From Actinernus sp. WN-2022 (taxonomy: Eukaryota > Cnidaria > Anthozoa > Actiniaria > Actinernidae), in the NCBI GenBank assembly GCA_030867875.1, contig JAOWCC010000019.1:78458861-78522860 (forward strand): a DNA stretch of 64,000 nucleotides. Direction: 5' to 3'. Below the pieces are notes generated by a model, which was not told the DNA's origin, did not search any database, and saw nothing but the letters and a program-made list of their open reading frames with translations. A program made the translations under genes and the position numbers. Shown here piece after piece: positions 24,201-36,200 of this stretch. Every line of letters starts with the position of its first letter. Positions within the stretch are counted from its first letter, which is position 1.

Positions 24201-27200
24201 ATGACCACCGTGTGAGCTAGCCTGCTGTGCAGACATATTTTTTCACTCTCATAAATTTGAAGAACGCTTAATTAGTTTCCAATATGCAATTATAATTATA
24301 ATTATAATAATAATAATAAATGGTTTATTTTACATTGAAGATACAGGAAGCCGTTACTGGATCTCCCAAGCAGAACTCCCAACAAACTCCAGGATCTAAA
24401 TGGAATTTAGGTTGATTTTTTAGGAGGAAGGAAAATGGGAGAAACCAGAGAAAAACCCTCGCCTGCAACTACAATGTCGAGTGAGATACCAACAAACTCA
24501 ATTCACATATGGCACCACATCCGGGAATAGAACCTGGGCCACAGAGGTGAAGGGCTTTATAACCACTGCACCACCCGGCTCTCCATGTGTTTGAAAGGCT
24601 CTTTTGTGTTATTGGGCTTTGTATGTACATGTATGATGTAGTTAATAAATATAGCAGCTACTATTTTATATCACATCACTTACTGACAGTAGTTTGAGTA
24701 AGAACCCGATTAAAAGTAAGGTTGAGTAAGAACTCTGATTAACCCACTAACAGTGTCAGGACCATAACATCACTTACAGTAAGTTTGAGTAAGAACTCTG
24801 ATTAACCCACTAACAGTGTCAGGACCATAACATCACTTACAGTAGTCTGAGTAATAACTCTGATTAACCCACTAACAGTGTCAGGACCATAACATCACTT
24901 ACAGTAGTTTGAGTAACAACTCTGATTAACCCACTAACAGTGTCAGGACCATAACATCACTTACAATAGTTTGAGTAAGAACTCTGATTAACCCACTAAC
25001 AGTGTCAGGACCATAACATCACTTACAGTAGTCTGAGTAATAACTCTGATTAACCCACTAACAGTGTCAGGACCATAACATCACTTACAGTAGTTTGAGT
25101 AAACAACTCTGATTAACCCACTAACAGTGTCAGGACCATAACATCACTTACAGTAGTTTGAGTAAGAACTCTGATTAACCCACTAACAGTGTCAGGACCA
25201 TAACATCACTTACAGTAGTTTGAGTAAGAACTCTGATTAACCCACTAACAGTGTCAGGACCATAACATCACTTACAGTAGTCTGAGTAATAACTCTGATT
25301 AACCCACTAACAGTGTCAGGACCATAACATCACTTACAGTAGTTTGAGTAACAACTCTGATTAACCCACTAACAGTGTCAGGACCCATAACATCACTTAC
25401 AATAGTTTGAGTAAGAACTCTGATTAACCCACTAACAGTGTCAGGACCATAACATCACCTTTCACTTACAGTAGTCTGAGTAATAACTCTGATTAACCCA
25501 CTAACAGTGTCAGGACCATAACATCACTTACAGTAGTTTGAGTAACAACTCTGATTAACCCACTAACAGTGTCAGGACCATAACATCACTTACAATAGTT
25601 TGAGTAAGAACTCTGATTAACCCACTAACAGTGTCAGGACCATAACATCACTTACAGTAGTCTGAGTAATAACTCTGATTAACCCACTAACAGTGTCAGG
25701 ACCATAACATCACTTACAGTAGTTTGAGTAACAACTCTGATTAACCCACTAACAGTGTCAGGACCATAACATCACTTACAATAGTTTGAGTAAGAACTCT
25801 GATTAACCCACTAACAGTGTCAGGACCATAACATCACTTACAGTAGTCTGAGTACGAACTCTGATTAACCCACTAACAGTGTCAGGACCATAACATCACT
25901 TACAGTAGTCTGAGTAAGAATTGATTAACCCACTAACAGTGTCAGGACCATAACATCACTTACAGTAGTTTGAGTAAGAACTCTGAGTAAGAACTCTGAT
26001 TAACCCACTAACAGTGTCAGGACCATAACATCACTTACAATAGTTTGAGTAAGAACTCTGATTAACCCACTAACAGTGTCAGGACCATAACATCACTTAC
26101 AGTAGTCTGAGTACGAACTCTGATTAACCCACTAACAGTGTCAGGACCATAACATCACTTACAGTAGTCTGAGTAAGAACTCTGATTAACCCACTAACAG
26201 TGTCAGGACCATAACATCACTTACAGTAGTTTGAGTAAGAACTCTGATTAACCCACTAACAGTGTCAGGACCACAACATCACTTACAGTAGTCTGAGTAA
26301 GAACTCTGATTAACCCACTAACAGTGTCAGGACCACAACATCACTTACAGTAGTCTGAGTAAGAACTCTGATTAACCCACTAACAGTGTCAGGCCCACAA
26401 CATCACTTACAGTAGTTTGAGTAAGAACTCTGATTAACCCACTAACAGTGTCAGGATGAGAAGACAGGAACAACAGACCTGCAAATATTAAAAGCACATG
26501 TATATCAATCTTTGAGAAGAGCCCTTAGAGTCACCAGGGGGGGGATTGGATTTTATTTAATGGACACTGCTTTTGTTGCATTTGTTGACCTGCCAATACC
26601 CTTGTCTGATCCAGCATGCAAAGTGCTGGGGAGATGAGGGAGGCTTTATGAAGGTCTAGGTATTGTTAAAATGTTACTGTTAAGCTAGAGCTCACCAAAG
26701 TCTTCATGTCAGTCATATCATGCTTTTGACTGGGATTGCCTCTCCCATTTATACCACAAACACAATGCTGTGTTTTGTTTAAGCATCCAAATTGCGCTGG
26801 TATATCACTGAGCGAAGAGCAACATTAATACCATTAAAGGGAAGTAATAAATCGGTTCATCTCTTTCTTACTAACCTCTTTGTGACTGGAGAAGAAAAAA
26901 TATCAGATCCCTAATGCCACAGTAGACAAGAGGGTGACACCCAATGGGGGACGACATCAATACAACGATGGACTCCAACAAACGCCTAGAAAAACACACA
27001 AAACAGTTACATGCTATCAGCTCACTCTACCAAGGATCAACCTTTGCAATTGTTGATACAAGTTTATGACAATATTCCAGCTTCTGAAGTGGTTAACTGG
27101 TCTGAGATAAATTGTTTAAACACAATAATGAGTGAAAGCTACTTGATCCTTGTTGGCGGCCACTCCACTCTCCAGTCTCAGATTTAACTCACTCTGAATT

Positions 27201-30200
27201 TATTGATGAAGTTAAAGACATTGAGGTCACCATCTGCTGAGCACTGCAGGTACCCAAGCTTCAGTTCATTTTGTGCGACATTTATCTTTGTTGTTTCTCT
27301 CTGGTACTGTGGTATTGGTAGATTTGTAAGTACCATTCCAAAACAATTTGGTTTTTGCTTCATTATCACCACTGTACTAGGACTTTCACTGACTTCACAA
27401 ATCTTTATCCTGACTTTCATGTTGCTCTTTTACATTTTCATTGTCTTGGCATTGTCTGGTCATATGATGTCTGGTTTTGTCCCTTTACTTCATCAGGGTA
27501 ATAAAACTCACTCTGAGAATGTTTATCATCACTTATCTGTCCGAGAACTTCACTTTTTGTTTTTTTGGTAGCTCAGTGCTCTTTTTAAAAGTTGTTTCTT
27601 TTAACAGTCGGTTTTGTTTGTCATGCTTTATTTTTGTGGATTTGCTCTAGGTAGCTTATTTGAAACTCGTGCCATTGGTACATGATCATCTTTGTTACAT
27701 GAAGTTCTATGCCGGTCCGGCGTATTGACTGTGGTCAAATATGGAAATATCTTGACCGGCTATTGACCAATCAGAATGCAAGAAGTGACAGAGCCATATA
27801 ATGACTAGTATTATGTTGCTCTTTGGGACACCAACATAGTGGCCAGAAAATTATAATAGAAATAAAGCTCAACTTCCATCAAAATCACTGGGTTTCACTT
27901 CAAAACTATTTGGATACAACTTTGAAAGTGCATATAAGCCCAAATTAGTTTTATTTGATATTGATTGTACATGAAGTGGATAGTCCAACGGTAGAATATA
28001 TCTTGATTTGGATGTTGTGTCTACGAGATATATAGAGATTATTACATGTTAAGAGCTTGATATCGTTTTTATTCACGAGGTTTTCGTATCATATCGCGAA
28101 CGAGCGAGTCCCGAGCGAGTGAGCGATATGATACGAAAATCGAGTAAAAAAAAAGATATCAGGCTCTTAACATGTTATAATTTGTTTATTATACATTTAA
28201 AGTGAATACAATAACACAAAATTAAGCATAATAAATTTTATTTCTAAAAGCAATAGTAGAGTGAAGTGATATCGTATCACTTCACTGATATGGTTTTTAT
28301 TCACGGCTTTATCACACGGATATCAACCCCAAATGTGTAATAAAAAGGTTTATATTTCCAATATGCTAATGATGTGATGTCATCACCAACATTTGCTGAA
28401 TTTCTTTGTGCTTGTGAATTAAGCTATTTTCTAATTTGGATTATTTTTGGTAAAATCACTTTTGATAAGCTTCAAATGTAACTTAGAATTTAAAAATAGG
28501 TAATTTGTCTCTACCAGCATGCTTTTGTATAATAAGTGATGTCTGTAACATATATGACTATTACTCCAGTACTTCGGAACTTGTAAGTGCCTTGGGTTGG
28601 GACTCCCTTGAGAGTCAAAGACTTGCCCACAAAGCCTCTATGTTTTATAAGATTCCTGAAGGCTTGGTGGGTATAGACTTCCCTCCCAACATTATTCCCA
28701 GCCCAAGGCACAAGGATCAATACTACTGTATGACTAACTATAGAACTTCGGAACTTGTAAGTGCCTTGGGTTGGGACTCCCTTGAGAGTCAAAGACTTGC
28801 CCACAAAGCCTCTATGTTTTATAAGATTCCTGAAGGCTTGGTGGGTATAGACTTCCCTCCCAACATTATTCCCAGCCCAAGGCACAAGGATCAATACTAC
28901 TGTATGACTAACTATAGAGTGCTCCCGTTTAGCTACTCATTCTTTGTTCAAACTGTCTGGGTGTGGAATCGTCTTCCCGTTGATGTAATTAATGCAGCAA
29001 CATTAACGTCTTTTACTGCCGCCGTTGGCCCTGCCATCCAACATATGCACCCCCCACCCTGGTTGAGGCGACTTTAATAAGTTATTCATAGACAAATTAA
29101 GTTATTTATCATATTGAACATTATTATTTAATATTACTTTTAAATATCTTCCATATTAGACATACGTATGTATACTAGAATGGAAGTAAATATCCAAGAT
29201 CCAAGATTTATATCTTACCTCACGGCAAAAAGCCGAAAGAGCACAGGGTAGGGATCCTTCACTGGTGACTCTAACCCTGTAATCTTGGCACTTGTTGGAA
29301 ATGCCTTGATTGGAGGCTGAACCTATGGCATTTTTGTTAATAGTGAGTCAAAAACAAAATTAATAGACTAGTTAGAACATGTACAAAATGTACAGCAGTT
29401 TGCATGATAACCGGGACATAATTTTAGACCATATATTTATATCTTGTTCAGAATTTCTTTTTTGTCATTGCTGTTTTACTTTGAAATCTTAGCCTTCACT
29501 CTTGTGATCCAATCACCTTGCTAAAATAGACAGTTATTGGTAATCAGTCAAGTCTAAATCTGCAACTTACAATTTATTACTATAAATTCCTTTAAACAAG
29601 GAATACTGTTAATCAGCTTCACCAAACACCATTGAAGAGGAAATGTTTCATATACAAACAATGATATAGTCAGTGCACTCTGAGATACTATATGAAACAA
29701 TAATTATTTCTCAAGGTAAGTGGAAGCAGAAAAAAATAACCACTACCACAAACCATCACTTACATACTCATTGGCTCCATTTCTTTTGTTCTCTAACAGT
29801 CTTTATCTAAGTTATCAACCCAACAATTGAATCTCCAGGTTGGTAACTAGTTATCAACCTCATTAATAAACTCACGAGGCTGATAACCTACTTATCAACC
29901 AATATTTTAGGAAACTTCACCACTGAGTATGTCAGAACATTATATACCGCTATCAAGGTGTGTACAAGACTTATCAACCCTTGGCTCACCCTGGGTTGAT
30001 AAATCCCATACACACCTCGGTAGAGGTATATTACCTTTAACTTATACACTCAGCATTTACTATTAATAGAGGTTTTGCACCATCAAATGACTTCCTAGCT
30101 ACTGTTGCTACACCGCCATGTTGGATGGCAGGTAGAACTAAAATGGTGTGCTGTTTGACTGAGTACGCAACTTCTTCCTCCAAGTAACGAAGACTGTGTG

Positions 30201-33200
30201 ATAGAATTTGGCCAAAATTAAGAGACATGGAAAATACTGCAGAATTTTTACATAAATGGGCTTGTCTATACTGAGATTGATGTCTTTTAAAGTGCCCCTA
30301 CGATCAAATTTTGACATATCAATGTTTTTGCATATTCATAAAGTAGAGTTCATATATTATTACCAGTTCAAATTGTTTTTCGATAAAACGACAGAAAGTC
30401 TTATTTTTTTAGCTCCGAATATTGAATCTACACGTCCGCCATTACTGGAAGCCGTGCCCTTTGTTCAGCTTTAAACAAAGGTTTATTCACCGGAAATGAT
30501 GTCATACACTTAACGCTCGCCTGCAGAACACAACGCCTGGATGCTTATTTCTACTAAAAATGTCTTCACGTACATAAGAAGAAAGTTATATTTATCTTTG
30601 CGAGGTTGGCTACTTTTTTATGCACGCTATTTCGCGCCACGAGGTTGTCGTGTTAAGTGTATGACATCACTTCCGGTGAATAAACCTTTGTTTAAAGCTG
30701 AACAAAGGGCACGGCTTCCAGCAATGGCGGACAGGATTTTACCGGTAAACTCTCCTAAAATTTGTGGTTTAAGATGCCCATTTGGGAATATTTTTTACTA
30801 TTTCGGATATTTCTAATACTGATTGACCTATAGACACTGAAAAAGTGGCAAATCGAAATGGTAAATTTTCGTCGTAGTGGCACTTTAAGTGATCTTAGCA
30901 ATGTTTTAAACTTTTAAGAGCTGCGCTCACTGATGGCTGAACTCTTTGGTCGAGTTCATGGTCAACAGTAACTGCTCCCCTCGTCTGATATACATATTGC
31001 ATCTTTCTGAAGAATCAATAAAAAGCCTTTACTTATTATTTAGTTATTTAGTTTTAAGATGATCTTCGAAAACATCCAAAAGGTTTTGGTTTAGAGCCTT
31101 GCTGCACCGGCTCACGAACTGTCTGAAATAAGACATGACTTCAATACATGTTCAATGTGGATTAATCTCGGGAAAGGAACAATTATAGAATACCTGGCCA
31201 TTTGGGTCATTAATAATTCATTTCCTCAAATTTTCATAGAAACCTTCTAAAAACCTAACCCTGAAAAAAATATATATATATATTTCCGACTCCAAATCAT
31301 TCATAGAACGACCCTACATACACCTGCACTATAATGGATAATTTAGCATAGTTTAGCACAGTTTTCAAGTGATCTTTTGAAGTGGCCGGGTATTCTGTAG
31401 TTTTCCCAAAAAGGGAACAATAATTGCTCGGGCTGCCTGTGGCAGCACCGAGTCTTAATCTGCAAGCGGTTATTTTTGTTTTGTTTCATGCAGCAAAATT
31501 TTGACCCATGTATTAAATTTCAAGTTCACCACCAATTAGATTGCACTGTCCTGGTAATGCAACAACGCCAGGTTAATTTATTTACATAATCTAATACAGT
31601 AAAATCAAGATGGTTTCCCCGCAAGGAAATTTCTCTCAAATTTGGAGTCGGATCTCTCAAATGTAAACAGTTTAATGTTTTATTTAACTTCACTCGTGCA
31701 AAAGCCTTCCAACAGGCTCAGGATATTTCAAATGGCGCTCTTGTCGGAGCCGAAGGACTGCGTTTTTTACCCAGATGGCCAGTGATTTATATACGACACG
31801 ACGCCGGACCTGAAGGGGCTGCATGATCAAACTCAAAGCCACGATCCAGCTAATCCACACATATCGAATTGGAATTTAGCGTGTTGCTTTGCTGCTGAAA
31901 CCAAGGCTTCTTCGATAGAAATGGCAAGATGTTGTGTTTTTCTAGGAGGACAAAATATTTCTCGTTTAAGCTTCTCTTTCGCCACGGCTTTGTTATTTGA
32001 ATCTCTGTGGATTGGTATACTCAAATACACTGCACAATACCATACAACTGAATAAGAAGTCTTTAACAAAGCCAAACTCAACTTCAACTCAAGAGCAAAG
32101 CTGCGGAGAGGGAAAGTGAAACTGAACAGTTTCTTGTCAGGTCATGAATTAAGGTACGGTGAGGTTGAAATCATTGCGTGTTTATATCTGCATTTCTTTG
32201 TCGATTTTTTGCGAAGTCTAATTATATCCAGTGTTATCCTTCTGATCATGATTATATACGTCAATCTCTGGAAGAATGCAGAAATGCCAGTAGAAGATAA
32301 CTCATTTTACTGCAAATTTTATTAAGTCTAAGAACCAGACATGTAGGCGTACATAATCACATGTACACAGAGACGTGCTGCAAACACTCATTGTCATAAA
32401 ACTAGTCGCAAGCACATCTTAATTACTTAAACAAATTTTAGGAAAAAGCAGAAAAGTGAGGCAAGTTAGAAAACAAAGCCATAAGGACGGAGAAGAGAGA
32501 AATCAGAGATATTTAAAAACCAGAGGAAAATGTAAATTTCATGCTACAGTATCTCCAATCATTTCACATACCCGAGCAGTTCTCTCCAAAAATTTGAATC
32601 ATAAAAAGAATCACTGCAAAATCATGCTGTCTTATTCAATGTCTCAGATGTATTTATAATTCTATTTTAATAGAATTGGATTAATTATTTTTATCTGAAC
32701 AAAATTTGGCCCATCACAGAACCAGTAAGCTCAGTGGTTAAGTGTCAGTCTGTTGTGCAGGAGGTAGTCAGAGTTCAAATCCAGGTAGGACCTTAAAATA
32801 ACTGGGAGAACTGGTACTGCATGCCTTTGCTCTGACATCTGAAAATGGTTCTAAAAGCTTTGTGTCTTCTTGGATCACAATGTTAAATTGTAGGCCAACA
32901 CTGAGAATGCAACCAAATCTCTGGTAATGACCACCCTCAAGTGTAGTGGAATTATAGTCATATAGATATAGAGTTAATGAATTTGTCCCTCATTATAGCT
33001 AAATACATTGACTCTCTCCTCTGTTAGTAGTAGTATTAGTTCCCTTCAGTTGGTGCCACTATATACATTTAATATATTATAAATATACAGGCTAAATCTA
33101 GTAGATTACATACTACATAAAACCTAATCATGACTGCTGCCTTAAAAAATATTTGTTGTTGTTGTCGTAAATGGATGGGTAAATAATGCATGTATCAGCA

Positions 33201-36200
33201 GCTTCCATCAGGGGTGGATCCATGGGAACCTAAGTGTCAGAATTAATTGTTTGTTGCCCATTGGTTGGGGGGGGGGGGGGGGGGGGGGGGTGGGAAGCTC
33301 ACTTTGGTTCATGGATTAGGAAGAAGAGAAGACCAGTGGTAAGTTAGTGTAAACTTAAATTACAGGGAAACTTAGTTCAGAAACCAACGTGGTCAAACTG
33401 TTTTTCAATATATTATTGAACATTGCCCAAATTTAGGCCAGGGCGAATAAAGGTAGTCGACATTTCATCACTCGAACTCCCGCACTCAGTCAAACAGTAC
33501 GGCATTTTGGTTCTGGCTGCCATCCAACATGGCGGCGTGGCAACAGTTGCTAAGAAGTCACGTGATGGTGCAAAACCTCTATATGAACCTAACAACTTAC
33601 AATGAGATTGTTTGCCCTGTTCAAGACATTACATATCTCATCCATGGCCACTGCAATCACTTCAATGTCATCAGTCGACACAACCCCACTTCTCAATATT
33701 CCCTGTGTTTCCATAGTAACATCCTGCCCAGGTAATATCCCTGGCTCCCTGTCCTTACCCTCGGCAACAGTACCAGGGTCTGAGTCAGTGTCAAAATCCT
33801 GTGCAGGAGCAAAAGCCTCCATTGTCCTAAAAGTTAATAGAAGAATATCATCATCGTTATACACACTATTCTGTAAGTGCATGCACAAAAAAATAAAATA
33901 AAAATACGTAAGTACGTAAGTAAGTAAGTAAGTAAATATTTAAGGCAATAAAGAAGTTCATATAGAGATAAAAGCTATGGCAATTGAACAATATGAAGAA
34001 TGTGACTCTCTGTGCCACTAAGTTCTATTGGTGATATAAATTAATCATCAGTAATACACCTTATTCCAAAATGGCCGCCCTAATTTGCATATAGCCAGAA
34101 ACTTTTCATATTTAGCACAATGAATATCACCGTTTATTAGGATACACCGTAGTAAGCAACATGGAACAGTTCGATACTGTTGCTTCGAATAGCTGCAAAT
34201 ATACCTGTATTTTCAACCTAGAAAAATCATGAAATCGAGGCAATAAGGTCCACACTCATCTCTGGCCATATAAAACTCTGTAAATTGAAATCTCTGTAAA
34301 TTGTTTGTTCCAGCATTCATTACGTTGATCTCATGGAAAGAACAACGTAATGAATGCTGGAACAAACAATTTACAGAGATTTCAATTTACAGAGTTTTAT
34401 ATGGCCAGAGATGAGTGTGGACCTTATTGCCTCGATTTCATGATTTTTCTAGGTTGAAAATACAGGTATATTTGCAGCTATTCGAAGCAACAGTATCGAA
34501 CTGTTCCATGTTGCTTACTACGGTGTATCCTAATAAACGGTGATATTCATTGTGCTAAATATGAAAAGTTTCTGGCTATATGCAAATTAGGGCGGCCATT
34601 TTGGAATAAGGTGTATATGTTTACAAACCTTTCAACACTGGTCTGCAAAGATGCAAGCAGTTCATAGAGATGGACCTTCCGTGTGAGGGCTGACGCTGCT
34701 TCGACAACACGCACAGTCTAAAAACAATACAAGAATAGAAGTATAGTTGGTGGCCTACAATATCCTACTAGTTTCTAAGAAATGACAACAAACATAGGAA
34801 GTTTATTATAATTTATTCTCTCACCTGATCAGCAAGAAGAAAGTCAACCAGCTTCTGGTATCCACTCGTACTGTCCTGTTCACTTTCATCCACAAGAATA
34901 TCCTCTGTCTCCTGTTGGTAAAAGTAATTAAAGGACTAGTGCTTTTTAACTCACACAAGTAATAATATGTAGTCTGTGTTTGAACTTGGTTGTTAAATAG
35001 AATCATCATCATTGCCATCGTTGTTATTAAATAATTCCTAACGATAATCATAGAAATAATACAATCATTAAATAATTAATGAATTAATGTTCGGTATCTA
35101 GTGCATAGTTAAGGGAATGAAAATCAGCCTATCCTATGTAGTTTCACCCAACTAGAACAAATTTTTGATGTATCACTCGTGGAAATGAAGTTAAGGGGGG
35201 TTAAGGCGGTTTTCTCGCTTTTTGCTTGGCCAAGCGGGGCCTGGGCAACTGTTTAAAGTCAGTTCTGTGGTTCTGTGTTGAACTTGAAAACTTACAAACC
35301 AATCAGTTTTGTCATGAATGAGATTCTCAAGACATTTTGTGAAAACAAATGGGTATGCTATTTCCAGGGGGGTGGGATAGGGAATATTTGTAATTCGTGG
35401 ATTAATGTTTGGTATGTTGCACATAGCTAGGTGAAATACTAACCAGCCTATCTGATGTACTTTCATCCTGTGACATAATTTTTTTAATGTAAAACTCGCG
35501 CAAATGAAGTTCAGGGGGGATTAAGCCATTTTGAAATTTTGTTTTGCCTGTCATCCCCCCCCCCCCCCCTGAAAGTTGATCTCAACCAAATTAAGAAGAC
35601 CCCCTGCAGTTTTCGATGGGTAACATTTTTGTGAAAACCCCATGTCTCTACAATGTTCTATCTGTAAAAATCCATCGCCCTTTCCGTTTTGGCTGCAAAG
35701 CATGCTGGGACAGTTTAACTTTCTATTTCCCTGTCCAGAACATGATTAAATAAAGTTGCAGCATTGAAATAAATATTATAGTTTTGGTACTAAACATGAC
35801 AAAACAACATATTTTTTGCAAATTTGGGGTAAGATATGCAAACCGTGCAAAACTGAGGGGGGAGGGGTGGAAAATCATATGCATTACCCGCTAATAACGG
35901 TGCCCTCCCCATTAAAAGTGTCTTGAATGAAATTGCAGCTTTAAAATCTTAGTTTTAGTACTAAACACGATGAACACAACATATTGCTTGTAATTTTTTG
36001 GTAAGATCTGTGAACCTTGCAAAACTGAGGGGGGAGGGGTGGACAATCATATGCATTTCCGGTTAATAACCGTGCCCTCTCCATTAAATTCTCAGTGGGG
36101 GCCTACAATTTAACATCCTTATCCAAGAAGACGCAAAGGTCTAACCATTTGCAGATGTCAGAGCAAAAGCAGCACCTTCTCCCAGTTATTTTAAGACCTG

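Noticed and set aside
24681..26457. CRISPR-like array
   Set aside because: Repeats are contiguous with no unique spacers, the setting is eukaryotic, and the unit is a piece of the neighbouring exon.
27184..27571. Overlapping open frames of 78 and 122 codons
   Set aside because: The plus-strand frame is hydrophobic because the DNA is T-rich; no family resemblance, and no splice signals match VIRMA.
31833..32087. An 84-codon minus-strand frame as a missing VIRMA exon
   Set aside because: No match to the family, and exons 19 and 20 already join in phase.
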